In this document: positions 1 through 6,337 of the stretch, piece after piece | How positions within the stretch are numbered: position 1 is the stretch's first letter | Layout of the letters: every line of letters begins with the position of its first letter | NCBI GenBank assembly: GCA_900754605.1 | Contig: CAAEDK010000197.1 | Span: forward strand, 1 to 9,963 | Reading direction: 5' to 3' | DNA: 9,963 nt | From: an uncultured Oscillospiraceae bacterium | GTDB lineage: Bacteria; Bacillota_A; Clostridia; Oscillospirales; Oscillospiraceae | Position numbers and translations under genes: made by a program | The notes under the pieces: generated by a model | Seen by the model: the letters and a program-made list of their open reading frames with translations, nothing else | The model's database searches: none | What the model was told of the DNA's origin: nothing

Positions 1-665
1 CGGCCCACGGTGGGGTTTTCGGTCCTGCCCTCCTCTCTGGCAGAGGACGCGCCCCGCGCCGCCTTCAAAAATTCATCCAGGTCCCGGTCTGGATCGTCGC
101 GCTCCGGGACAACCGGGCCATGTTCCGGGGCCGGGGCAAGCATGGCGTCCAGAAATCCATCCATCTCCTGCTCGGTCATCGGTTCCTGGGGGCTGGCTAC
201 CCCGGCTTCCGGTACTGCCGTGGGCGCTTCCGAGGTGTCTGGCTGCCGCTCCGCCCGGCTCTGCTCGATCTCCTGTTTGACCTGGGCCATATCCACGGTG
301 GCGAGGCCGAACCGCTCAATGATGCGGTTGATCTTGCTGGCGTCCTCCGCCCGCGCCATGATGTCGGTCAGCCCGTCCGTGGCGTCCCGGTCCTTTAATA
401 CACAGTAGAGGACGCCGTACTTCTTCGCCTCCCGGCAAAAGAGCTGGAGGTCGCTGTCCCTGATGGCAAACACCTTCAACTCCTTGCCGCTGCGGAGCAT
501 ATTGGTCAGGCGGGCCTTGCCCGCCGTCTTTTTCTGCTCCCGCAGGATGGCATAGATCAAAATGGCAAGCTGTTTGGCCCCGGAGCCGGCCAGTCTGACC
601 GCAACCTCACCTGTTTCCAGCGACATCCTCACGACTTGCTCCGCAGCGTCGCCTGAATAACTCAT
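1..665 (-). CDS. pcfB: PcfB family protein (DUF3801), 3' end beyond window
   Basis: Translating the minus strand from the ATG at 665-663 gives MSYSGDAAEQVVRMSLETGE and an open frame to position 1, about 221 residues without a stop, so the gene runs out of the window. The N-terminal 120 residues resemble the PcfB/DUF3801 family: the GAKQLAILIYAILREQKK and MLRSGKELKVF segments, then AKKYGVLYCVLKD and SKINRIIERFG. The rest is acidic, Pro/Ala/Glu-rich and probably disordered. PcfB-family proteins are encoded with relaxases and VirD4-type coupling proteins in Gram-positive conjugative elements and are thought to help recruit the relaxosome to the transfer channel. The start lies 59 bases inside the end of the relaxase gene in another frame, which suggests translational coupling. 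The family call is from remembered motifs; I expect a coupling-protein gene just beyond position 1. Confidence 0.82.
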   Translation of the reverse strand, partial: MSYSGDAAEQVVRMSLETGEVAVRLAGSGAKQLAILIYAILREQKKTAGKARLTNMLRSGKELKVFAIRDSDLQLFCREAKKYGVLYCVLKDRDATDGLTDIMARAEDASKINRIIERFGLATVDMAQVKQEIEQSRAERQPDTSEAPTAVPEAGVASPQEPMTEQEMDGFLDAMLAPAPEHGPVVPERDDPDRDLDEFLKAARGASSAREEGRTENPTVG

Positions 666-2031
666 TCTTTAACTGCTCCTTTCGCTCGATTTCCTTTTGC
701 TTCACCAGCCGTCCCAGGTTCTCCCGGACCTGCCCGGAACGCTGGGCGATGCCGTCACATAGGACCACATCCTTTCGTGCCGCCCTGATCCTGCCGGACA
801 GGGAACGGATATTCTGTTTCACCTCGTCAATACCCGCAGAGTCGCCCCGCCTGTTGAGCCGGCGCAGGTCCTTTCGGAGTTCCTGCCGCTGGGCGGTCAG
901 GGCTTCCACCCCCACCAACGCCGCTTCCCGGTGGGTAGTCAATTCCTCCATCGTTCTGATGTGGTGTTTCCCCAAAAAGCGGGTTTCCGCGTCCAGCCGG
1001 TCCAGCTTGGCGATGTCCTCCCGCAATAAAAAAGACACCCGCTTGACAGAGTGCGGATGTTTCACAATGATGTGCAATTCGTAGCAGTAACGGAAATACA
1101 ACGCCCGCAGGCCGGTAACTTTGGGCCAGGGCTTTCCACGCGCCCGGTAACGCCGGGGCGGGTGATGGACAAGCTCCGGGAACGGGGGCTGCTTGTGAAT
1201 GTTGCGTAGAATACGCGATCTGATCTCCTCCAGCGTGTAGACCTCGCCCAGCTTGTGGAAACGGAAATAGCCCCTCGCATCTGGAGGCTTCAAGGCTGGA
1301 TATTTCAGGGGCTTTCCATCCTTCCCATGGGTCTTGATCTGATAGCCCATTTCGCCCATCACCCGCAGAAAGTCCCGTTCCGTGGTAGAGGCACGGATGG
1401 CCCGGTCGATGTCGGCCCGGATAGCGCCCCGATGGGTGGGTTTCCCATCACGCTCGGCCTGCCATTCGGCGTAGTCCTTTGTCCGTCTGCCAGGGTCCTC
1501 GATCACGGAGATGGCGTACTCCCGGCACAGACGGTCCGATACCTCCCGCATCCGGGCGTAGTCGGCGGGAGAATTGTAGAATTTGTAGCCGTCCATAAAG
1601 GACACGGAGTTGATGACAAAGTGGTTGTGATAGTGGCCGGTATTGCAGTGGGTAGCCACTACAACTTCAAAACGCCCGCCCCACAGTTCCTCCGCCAACC
1701 TGACGCCGATCTCATGGGCGGTTTCCGCCGTGACCTCATCCGCTTTGAAGGACTGATACCCGTGGTAGCACACCCGGCCACCCGGCTTGCCCCACAGCCG
1801 CTTCGTTTCCATGAATTGTGCGGCGGCGGTGTCCTCCCGGCAGTTCAGGCAGGACACATAGGACCGGCGCTCCGTTTTCATCTCATCGGCGGCATACTCC
1901 ACCACATCCTCAACGGCATGGAGGGACGCCAGCTCCGGCAAGCCGGCCTCAGTGGTCTTTTCCGGGTTCCGGGCGTAGTCGATCACCTTGTCCACGCGCC
2001 CATGAATGGGCCAGATGGAGGTCACGGCCAT
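607..2031 (-). CDS. MOBP-type relaxase / mobilization nuclease
   Basis: This 474-residue protein should nick one strand at oriT and stay covalently bound through a tyrosine, starting conjugative transfer. The N-terminal domain begins MAVTSIWPIHGRVDKVIDYA; the tyrosine near residue 19, in DYARNPEKT, is the likely catalytic one. The metal-binding motif is at about residues 128-141, with histidines in H-x4-H-x-H-x-H spacing followed by FVIN. These match the Relaxase/mobilization nuclease family (PF03432) of Tn1549-like elements. The C-terminal part (from about residue 340) is Arg/Lys/Glu-rich and predicted helical or coiled coil. I chose the ATG at 2031 because the frame upstream is Pro/Arg-rich and overlaps mobC, while this ATG follows the mobC TGA by one base. 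Another ATG in the same frame at 2118 is therefore unlikely. Confidence 0.93.
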   Translation of the reverse strand: MAVTSIWPIHGRVDKVIDYARNPEKTTEAGLPELASLHAVEDVVEYAADEMKTERRSYVSCLNCREDTAAAQFMETKRLWGKPGGRVCYHGYQSFKADEVTAETAHEIGVRLAEELWGGRFEVVVATHCNTGHYHNHFVINSVSFMDGYKFYNSPADYARMREVSDRLCREYAISVIEDPGRRTKDYAEWQAERDGKPTHRGAIRADIDRAIRASTTERDFLRVMGEMGYQIKTHGKDGKPLKYPALKPPDARGYFRFHKLGEVYTLEEIRSRILRNIHKQPPFPELVHHPPRRYRARGKPWPKVTGLRALYFRYCYELHIIVKHPHSVKRVSFLLREDIAKLDRLDAETRFLGKHHIRTMEELTTHREAALVGVEALTAQRQELRKDLRRLNRRGDSAGIDEVKQNIRSLSGRIRAARKDVVLCDGIAQRSGQVRENLGRLVKQKEIERKEQLKNELFRRRCGASREDVAGNR

Positions 2032-2032
2032 G

Positions 2033-2353
2033 TCAGTCGGAGGGGGTGGTGTAGGCGTCCGCGATCCGCTTCTCCACAGCCCGGTTATCCTCCAGCGCCT
2101 TGCGGAGCTGGGGCACATCCAGCAGTCCGATGGCGTTGGCCCGCTTCATGATCTGATTCAGGTTATTCCCCACGCGCCGCACCTCCTGAATCAGCACAGG
2201 CACATCGGCGGGCGGGACCTCCTTCACCTCCACGCCGTTCAGAACGCGGCGGCAGTAACCCTCGCGGGACAGGCCGGACTTGCGGGCCTTCTTGGTAAGG
2301 GCGTCCAGTTCCGTTTTGGTAAAACGGACCTTCATTTCAAGTGTTCTTTTCAA
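2033..2353 (-). CDS. mobC: MobC-family relaxosome accessory protein
   Basis: This small basic protein should bind oriT and help the relaxase melt or nick it. The N-terminal half (EMKVRFTKTELDALTKK, then SREGYCRRVLNG) looks like a ribbon-helix-helix DNA-binding fold. The C-terminal half has the MobC signature EVRRVGNNLNQIMKRAN and then RKALEDNRAVEKRIADAYT. The start is uncertain. An in-frame ATG at 2362 directly abuts the AAAGG ribosome binding site, which is too close. The TTG at 2353 gives better spacing and a protein starting (M)KRTLEMKVRF, about 106 residues. An internal ATG at 2335 (MKVRFTK) is a third choice. The gene ends one base before the relaxase ATG, so the two are surely cotranscribed, and it directly follows the candidate oriT. 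Confidence 0.88.
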   Translation of the reverse strand: MKRTLEMKVRFTKTELDALTKKARKSGLSREGYCRRVLNGVEVKEVPPADVPVLIQEVRRVGNNLNQIMKRANAIGLLDVPQLRKALEDNRAVEKRIADAYTTPSD

Positions 2354-2379
2354 AACGATCATCCTTTCTCAATGCGGGG

Positions 2380-2475
2380 TCATAGGGGCGGCAAGCCCCT
2401 GTCAAGCGGAATTGTGGCCCCACAATTCGTTGCTTGCTAAGACAATACCGCCATCCTCCGCGCCTGCGGCGCGTG
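2380..2475. other. Candidate oriT region (three palindromes before mobC)
   Basis: This non-coding gap between the 60-residue gene and mobC carries three inverted repeats within about 100 bases: AGGGGC-ggcaa-GCCCCT near 2384-2400; GAATTGTGG at 2409-2417 against CCACAATTC at 2420-2428 (perfect 9-bp arms, 2-base spacer); and CGCGCC at 2459-2464 against GGCGCG at 2468-2473. Relaxase-associated oriTs usually lie next to mobC and relaxase genes and contain such a repeat near the nick. Location and structure fit, but I cannot place a nick site: no exact RK2-like YATCCTGY core is present, the nearest being ATCCTCC at about 2454-2460. The third palindrome could instead be a weak terminator for the upstream gene. 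Confidence 0.5.
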
Positions 2476-2493
2476 AGAACGGACGGGGCAGGT

Positions 2494-2676
2494 TCAGGCC
2501 CGGTCGGGCCTCCCTTTGGCGGGGCGGGCCGCAAGCCAGAACTCCCTTCTGGCCTGCATATTCTCGTCATGGGCAAGCTGGCGGTTGATGCGGCCAAGCA
2601 ACGCCCACTCCGCTGGAGAGATACGGCGGGTGGGGTTGGAAGGCAGTCTGCCTTTCGGTTGGTGGTTCATCGTCAC
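2494..2676 (-). CDS. Small conserved-looking protein, unknown function
   Basis: The frame encodes about 60 residues starting (M)TMNHQPKGRLPSNP, followed by ISPAEWALLGRINRQLAHDE and ending AKGRPDRA. It is soluble, mixed-charge, probably mostly helical in the middle, with no cysteines and no membrane segment. I chose the GTG at 2676 because AAAAGGA lies 6 bases upstream; the ATG at 2670 gives nearly the same protein with looser spacing. It stands alone between the terminator after the ParM pair and the candidate oriT, so it may be the first gene of the mobilization transcript. I do not recognise a named family; its position suggests a role at oriT or in transfer regulation, but that is only inference. 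The Pro/Gly-rich tail is typical of GC-rich coding. Confidence 0.6.
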   Translation of the reverse strand: MTMNHQPKGRLPSNPTRRISPAEWALLGRINRQLAHDENMQARREFWLAARPAKGRPDRA

Positions 2677-2701
2677 TGTCAATCCTTTTGATTTCATCGG
2701 C

Positions 2702-2719
2702 GGCATCATAAGTGATGCC
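2702..2719 (-). repeat. Second copy of the GGCATCA hairpin
   Basis: GGCATCA (2702-2708) and TGATGCC (2713-2719) form a 7-bp stem with a 4-base loop. It repeats the core of the terminator hairpin at 2743-2764 and lies in the leader of the 60-residue gene. A weak GCCC-CAAT-GGGC hairpin sits between them at 2723-2734. There is no T-tract after this copy on the minus strand, so it is not a simple terminator. Confidence 0.6.
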
Positions 2720-2736
2720 ACGGCCCCAATGGGCAT

Positions 2737-2764
2737 AAAAAAGCGGCATCACTTGTGATGCCGC
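2737..2764 (-). terminator. Rho-independent terminator after the ParM-partner operon
   Basis: GCGGCATCAC (2743-2752) and GTGATGCCGC (2755-2764) form a perfect 10-bp inverted repeat with 2 bases between the arms. On the minus strand it is followed directly by six T residues (2742-2737). The stop codon of the upstream gene overlaps the stem. This is a textbook intrinsic terminator separating the DUF3848-Toprim-ParM operon from the mobilization genes. Confidence 0.88.
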
Positions 2765-3045
2765 TAAAAACTGTTCAGGAAGTCAAATACGGCGTTCAGG
2801 TCCTCCGCGCTGGCTTCCGTCTGCGCCGCTGGCCTGTCATGGCCGTTCTCTGCGGTTCGCTCCAGTTCTTCAGATACGGTCTGACGGATCAGCTCTTTCA
2901 AAACATCGGTTTGCTCTTTTGCGTTGATCCTGGCGATGATCTCCTGATTGATGGATCGGGTGTCCATGCGGTGCAGGGCTTCCCACGCCCTGCGGTCATC
3001 CTCCCGGTCAAGGTTAAATCGGAGCGAAAACCGTTTGGTATTCAT
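2764..3045 (-). CDS. Small ParM-associated protein, likely RHH DNA-binding adaptor
   Basis: This 93-residue protein starts MNTKRFSLRFNLDREDDRRA and continues WEALHRMDTRSINQEIIARI. A beta strand followed by two helices fits a ribbon-helix-helix fold, and the NQEIIARIN segment resembles the second helix of RHH proteins. The C-terminal half is acidic and ends AEDLNAVFDFLNSF, a possible partner-binding tail. Its ATG overlaps the TGA of the ParM-like gene (ATGA), indicating translational coupling. In ParMRC plasmid segregation the small partner (ParR) binds the centromere through an RHH domain and attaches to the filament through its C-terminus; this gene has the right size, order and layout for that job. 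ParR-like function is inferred from position and shape, not from a recognised signature. Confidence 0.75.
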   Translation of the reverse strand: MNTKRFSLRFNLDREDDRRAWEALHRMDTRSINQEIIARINAKEQTDVLKELIRQTVSEELERTAENGHDRPAAQTEASAEDLNAVFDFLNSF

Positions 3046-3974
3046 TCTCTCGTCCCCCTGTGCAAAGCCTGCTCACACAGGAACTCATAGCCCTTGGCGG
3101 TGGCGCAGATGTCCTCGTAGATGGTCACGCGGTCGGCGTCATACGCCCCGAAGTTGCGGACCAGGCAGCTTCCGCCGCCCAGCACATGGAGCCGCATGAG
3201 AGCTGGGTTGTACTCATGCTCCCGCAGGATGCGGAAGATCTCGCCTACATATTCCGCGGCAGTTTCCCGGATGGTAGTCAGATAGTCCTCCCGAATATCC
3301 GCTGTGCCGTACCGCAGCACCCGGTTGATGATCGACTCGTCCACCGTGGCGTGGTGGGTCCGCATAACATTCTCCCGGACGGCCAGCATACATTGATGGG
3401 TGCCGTACTTCTCTGTAAACATCCGGTCCACAACAGGCTTGCGGTCGTTGATGAACATGATGTTCATGGTGCCGTTGCCAATGTCGCAGAGCATATTCAC
3501 GCCCTGGAAGTCCCTGATCTGGCCAGCCACCGCCGCGAAGCCCTGGGGAAACACATCCACCCCGGCGATCTCCACCCGGTAGGCTTTTCCCCGGAAGGTA
3601 AAGGCCAGTTCCCGGTTCCGCATGAGGTAGGCTTTGAAATCCTCCCGTTGTCGGCTTACCCAGGTGAGGGGCAATCCCACTGCAAGATATACCGTGGCGT
3701 CTGTCAGGCCATATACATTCAGCTCACGGGCGATAGCGGCCAGGGTGAGGATATAGTAGTCATCGTCCCCGGTCTTGTCCGCCTTAAACTCCTTGTGGCC
3801 TGTCCCAATCAGGTAGTAGCGTCCGTCATAGACCAGCAGATCGTCTTTGAATACCGGCTCTGCGTCGTGGGCGGTTAGCCCCGCGGGAAAACAGCAGTTT
3901 GCAGTCTTGATGTTGCCGTAGCCATTGTCTATCCCGATGATCTTCATGCCCTGATAGTCTTTCACCGGCTCCAT
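3042..3974 (-). CDS. ParM/StbA-family actin-like ATPase
   Basis: The frame of about 310 residues (or 301 from an internal start) carries the actin-fold nucleotide motifs: phosphate-1 IGIDNGYGNIKTA at about residues 13-25, phosphate-2 LCDIGNGTMN at about 162-171, and the adenosine motif HVLGGGSCLVRNFG at about 263-276. Length and motifs fit plasmid-segregation actins, which form ATP-driven filaments that separate DNA copies. In Tn1549-like elements the homologue may stabilise the excised circular form. The gene overlaps the end of the Toprim gene by 13 bases. The start is ambiguous: the ATG at 3974 sits right beside the AGGAGG site, whereas the GTG at 3965 (MKDYQGMKII) or ATG at 3947 (MKIIGIDNG) have more normal spacing or homology. 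Function as a filament former is inferred from the family. Confidence 0.9.
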   Translation of the reverse strand: MEPVKDYQGMKIIGIDNGYGNIKTANCCFPAGLTAHDAEPVFKDDLLVYDGRYYLIGTGHKEFKADKTGDDDYYILTLAAIARELNVYGLTDATVYLAVGLPLTWVSRQREDFKAYLMRNRELAFTFRGKAYRVEIAGVDVFPQGFAAVAGQIRDFQGVNMLCDIGNGTMNIMFINDRKPVVDRMFTEKYGTHQCMLAVRENVMRTHHATVDESIINRVLRYGTADIREDYLTTIRETAAEYVGEIFRILREHEYNPALMRLHVLGGGSCLVRNFGAYDADRVTIYEDICATAKGYEFLCEQALHRGTRE

Positions 3975-4912
3975 TCCTCCTTCCTTTTTACCTGCTCCAA
4001 CCTCCGCTGGAGCAGCAGATCGTTTACATCCTTTCCGCTGGGTGGCGGCCTGTCCAATACCTCGTATCTGTTCCCCAGGCCAGCCATGATGCCTGCCGCC
4101 GCATCCCGGCCCACCTCGTCATTGTCCAAGTGGAGGCAGAGCGTGTGGACGCCCGGATGGTCCTGAAGGTACTGGCTGAGAGCCATGGGGATGACAAACT
4201 CTTGTTTCTGCTTGAACACCCCGCCCAGGGAGAGCATGGCGTCCTGCCGCCAGTCCCGGCCCTTCATTTTCAGCAGGGTGGCGTAGCTCAACAGGTCGAT
4301 GGCCGATTCAAACAGGTGGACGCTGGGTGCAGCGGGGTCCTCCGCGATGGCAAAGGAATACCGCTTGTCGCTGCCGGGGGCCTCGCCCTTGAAGTCCCCT
4401 ATGATACCCCGCAGGGCGGCGTAACGGGGCTGGCCCTGCTGGTCCCGGCCCACGAATACGGCGTTGTGATAGGGCAGACTTTCATACAAGCGCCCGGTCT
4501 GGATGCAGTAGTCGATCATATCATAGTCAATGCCACGCCCATGAAGATAGCTGACAACATGGGTGGCGCACCGGCTGGCTTGGGGAAGGACCAGCTTCCG
4601 GGGTTCCTGCTCCTTCGGCCTGGCTTGAGGCGCCGGAGACGGGGAAGAGAAGTTCGGTCCCGTCAGGGCTTCCACCGCCTGGGTAAAAGAAAAGCCCTGG
4701 ACCTTAATGAGATAGTCCAGGGCTGTTTTCCCGCCGATTTTGCGGGAGAACCAGTTCCATTTTCCGTTGCTGATCTTCAAGCTGTCATGCTCACGGGTGC
4801 AGTAGGTGCTTCCGCCCACATGGACGAGCTGGTGCGGGGCATACCGCTGGAGATAGGTCAGCAGGTCCCATTCCTTAGCCTGAGCGATCTGCTCCGGGGT
4901 GACATAGCCCAT
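3962..4912 (-). CDS. DUF3991 and Toprim domain primase-like protein
   Basis: The 316-residue protein has an N-terminal region with a CHC2-like remnant (about residues 33-85: STYCTREHDSLKIS, GKTALDYLIKVQGFSFTQAV). A DUF3991-like middle spans about 115-190 (VVSYLHGRGIDYDMIDYCIQ, then HNAVFVGRD). A C-terminal Toprim fold spans about 197-300. Toprim metal-binding acids are visible: Glu202 in HLFESAIDLL, Asp263 and Asp265 in HLDNDEVGRD, and a closing GKDVNDLL at about 293-300. DnaG-type zinc ligands are mostly missing, so the N-terminal part may no longer bind zinc. Homologues in conjugative elements are thought to prime or process transferred single-stranded DNA. The ATG follows the DUF3848 stop by one base with AGGA eight bases upstream, so these two genes and ParM form one operon. 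Confidence 0.9.
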   Translation of the reverse strand: MGYVTPEQIAQAKEWDLLTYLQRYAPHQLVHVGGSTYCTREHDSLKISNGKWNWFSRKIGGKTALDYLIKVQGFSFTQAVEALTGPNFSSPSPAPQARPKEQEPRKLVLPQASRCATHVVSYLHGRGIDYDMIDYCIQTGRLYESLPYHNAVFVGRDQQGQPRYAALRGIIGDFKGEAPGSDKRYSFAIAEDPAAPSVHLFESAIDLLSYATLLKMKGRDWRQDAMLSLGGVFKQKQEFVIPMALSQYLQDHPGVHTLCLHLDNDEVGRDAAAGIMAGLGNRYEVLDRPPPSGKDVNDLLLQRRLEQVKRKEEWSR

Positions 4913-4913
4913 C

Positions 4914-5252
4914 CTACCGTTCCTCCCGCTGGCCCTTTTCCTTTTCAGCCTGTATGATGGCGTTAGCGCGGGCCTCGATCACATCCCGTACATCGTTCAT
5001 GTGGTTGGTTTCCGTCTGCTGCCATGCCTTGTAAACATCCGCCAGCGGGGTCCGAGACCGCAATAGGGCCGCGGCCTGGGCGTCCGTCAGTTCCAGTACC
5101 TCCAACTCCATCACAATGTCCTCCCGGACCGTGAATTTGCAGGCATTGTCCAGGATCGCATTGGGGGGCTGTTCCAGAAGCCACTCCTTATACTTCTGCT
5201 GCTCGGCGGTCATCCGTTCATAAAGTTGGCGCATCATTTCTTTGTTGGTCAT
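4914..5252 (-). CDS. DUF3848 domain protein
   Basis: This 112-residue protein reads MTNKEMMRQLYERMTAEQQK, then YKEWLLEQPPNAILDNACKF, then LELTDAQAAALLRSRTPLAD and VYKAWQQTE. The pattern of a helix ending in YxxWLLxQPPxxIL, followed by LT-x-AQAxALL-x-S-x-xPLADVY, matches DUF3848 as I remember it. That family occurs in Tn1549-like conjugative elements and has no assigned function. The protein is soluble, helical and acidic with a basic tail. AAGGAGTG lies eight bases before the ATG. The leader contains the AGCCGGGAG hairpin at 5279-5316, and I see no clear minus-strand promoter between it and the divergent MGMT-like gene. It is the first gene of the operon that continues into the Toprim and ParM genes. 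Confidence 0.83.
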   Translation of the reverse strand: MTNKEMMRQLYERMTAEQQKYKEWLLEQPPNAILDNACKFTVREDIVMELEVLELTDAQAAALLRSRTPLADVYKAWQQTETNHMNDVRDVIEARANAIIQAEKEKGQREER

Positions 5253-5278
5253 GCTGTATCACTCCTTATAAAATAATG

Positions 5279-5316
5279 ATAGCCGGGAGATCTCCAGATG
5301 AAAACCTCCCGGCTAT
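5279..5316. repeat. AGCCGGGAG inverted repeat, left end of cargo block
   Basis: ATAGCCGGGAG (5279-5289) pairs perfectly with CTCCCGGCTAT (5306-5316) across a 16-base loop. It lies in the leader of the DUF3848 gene, just upstream of the divergent promoter. There is no proper T-tract in either direction (TATTTTAT follows on the minus strand), so it is at best a weak terminator. It belongs to the same sequence family as the hairpins at 5894-5928 and 7739-7769. Confidence 0.75.
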
Positions 5317-5328
5317 GTACGGTTTCTG

Positions 5329-5357
5329 TTGTAAAGGGGCGCAAATGATGTTATAAT
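5329..5357 (+). promoter_or_regulatory. Sigma-A type promoter of the MGMT-like gene
   Basis: A TTGTAA -35 box (5329-5334) is separated by 17 bases from a perfect TATAAT -10 box (5352-5357). TG lies one base before the -10 (extended -10). The ribosome binding site GGAGG (5379-5383) follows, six bases before the ATG. Confidence 0.8.
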
Positions 5358-5389
5358 GCAGAAAAAGAGAATTACTATGGAGGTACCCT

Positions 5390-5869
5390 ATGCCGGATTT
5401 TGAATATATCCCAGCTACCCCTAGAAAAGTAGTTTATCTGGACAGGCAAATGTTCGCCACTATCGTGTGCATGATTCCCGCAGGAAAACTTACCACGCAG
5501 GAGGCTATCTGTGAGATGTGGGCCAAGCGGAAAGGTGTCGATTATTGTGAAATTCAGCACAATGGGCTTCTCCCGCTTGATAAGAGATTCTTGTGGAAAT
5601 CCACCGATGTCCAGCGTATAGATTTTATCAACGATCTTAAATCCTATCCTAGCGTTGATGAAAACAACATCATTCCCTATTGGAGATTGATTTCACGAAC
5701 AGGAACATTGATAGATTTTGCCCACTACTGCGGCAAAGAAACGCAAAAAGAGTATTTAGAAAAAGAGGGCCAAGTAATTGTCCAGCCCAACCCGAACAGG
5801 CGTCTTTACCGGGTGCAAAACTACAAAGCGGCTCTCTTTGATTTGGATAAGCTGATTATCAAAGAATAA
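5390..5869 (+). CDS. MGMT-fold, alkyltransferase-like (ATL) protein lacking the catalytic Cys
   Basis: This 159-residue protein is the only convincing plus-strand gene. It resembles the DNA-binding domain of O6-alkylguanine-DNA alkyltransferase (PF01035): a winged-helix segment at about 29-46 (IPAGKLTTQEAICEMWAK, compare IPyGevtTYgeIA) and the active-site loop at about 95-107 (IPYWRLISRTGTL, compare IPcHRVvrsdGsl). The cysteine of the PCHR motif is replaced, so the motif reads PYWR and alkyl transfer should be impossible. ATL proteins, usually PWHR, bind O6-alkylguanine and signal to nucleotide excision repair; an analogous lesion-sensing or plain DNA-binding role is inferred. A 40-residue insertion before the loop (about 50-90) is unusual. 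The gene has its own strong promoter, GGAGG site and terminator, and lower GC than its neighbours, consistent with recent acquisition. A divergent DNA-binding regulator is the main alternative. Confidence 0.75.
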   Translation: MPDFEYIPATPRKVVYLDRQMFATIVCMIPAGKLTTQEAICEMWAKRKGVDYCEIQHNGLLPLDKRFLWKSTDVQRIDFINDLKSYPSVDENNIIPYWRLISRTGTLIDFAHYCGKETQKEYLEKEGQVIVQPNPNRRLYRVQNYKAALFDLDKLIIKE

Positions 5870-5893
5870 TCCTTTTCTTTTTCAGAAAGTTAT

Positions 5894-5934
5894 AGCCGGG
5901 GGATTTTCAAAACGAAAATCTCCCGGCTGTTTTT
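5894..5934 (+). terminator. Rho-independent terminator of the MGMT-like gene
   Basis: AGCCGGGGGATTTTC (5894-5908) pairs with GAAAATCTCCCGGCT (5914-5928), 15 positions with one G-T wobble, around a 5-base loop, and is followed by GTTTTT (5929-5934). It sits 25 bases after the stop. On the minus strand the same hairpin follows the Fic remnant but has no good T-tract there. Confidence 0.9.
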
Positions 5935-5949
5935 CACTGTGCGCTCTGG

Positions 5950-6306
5950 TCAGTCGTTTTGCGGGGGGCGTTCACTATTCATATCTGCCGTCTCGTAAAC
6001 ATCATAGCCTTCATAGTGATAGCTGGCATCCACACCCTTCATATATACCTCTCTGTCGTTGATCCGGTCGGTCAGGGCTGCTCTTAAAAGGGCCTTGATT
6101 TCCAGATCCCGGACGGGGCTGCGTTCCATCGCCAGTAGATAGTCCTGCTTGTCAACCCAGCTCCAGTCAATGACCTGCCGAAGTTCCTGTTTCAGTATCG
6201 CGTCCAGCCAGAGCTGGAGGCTTCTCCCGTTCTCCTCCCGGAATGGGTGCGCCACATTCATCTCTACATATTTCTCAACGATCTCGTCAGAGGTGGATTG
6301 CGGCAT
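5950..6306 (-). pseudogene. Fic-domain protein remnant, N-terminus missing, motif degraded
   Basis: The frame encodes 118 residues: MPQSTSDEIVEKYVEMNVAH, then PFREENGRSLQLWLDAILKQ, and later AMERSPVRDLEIK, DRINDREVYMKGVDASYHYE and GYDVY. This is clearly the C-terminal half of a Fic/DOC AMP-transferase; full members of this group usually have about 80 further N-terminal residues (the FxGxIR core helices). The motif HPFx(D/E)GNGRxxR here reads HPFREENGRSLQ: the Gly before Asn is Glu and the second Arg is lost, which should weaken or abolish ATP binding. The frame stays open upstream only to a TAG near 6358, and those 16 or so residues do not look like Fic. No good ribosome binding site precedes the ATG. 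It follows the AlbA-type gene by 31 bases. I read it as a decayed remnant, though a truncated expressed protein cannot be excluded. Confidence 0.78.
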
Positions 6307-6337
6307 CCGACCAATCTGGTCCCGTTGTTCCCACAGT

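Noticed and set aside
1255..2151. Long plus-strand open frame of 298 codons opposite the relaxase
   Set aside because: It is antisense to a well-supported relaxase, has low-complexity Gly/His/Pro-rich content and no family resemblance; GC-rich coding DNA often leaves such mirror frames.
2337..2597. Minus-strand frame of 86 codons across the candidate oriT
   Set aside because: Arg/Pro/Gly-rich with no domain; it overlaps both the 60-residue gene and mobC and crosses three palindromes.
3060..3878. Plus-strand open frame of 272 codons opposite the ParM-like gene
   Set aside because: The minus-strand frame has intact actin-fold motifs; the plus frame is rich in His, Val and Gly with no recognisable domain.
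4130..4957. Plus-strand open frame of 275 codons opposite the Toprim gene
   Set aside because: It mirrors the Toprim protein; no ribosome binding site or motif supports it.
5279..5316. Hairpin as the terminator of a minus-strand gene
   Set aside because: No minus-strand gene ends just upstream of it, since the adjacent gene is divergent, and no continuous T-tract follows.
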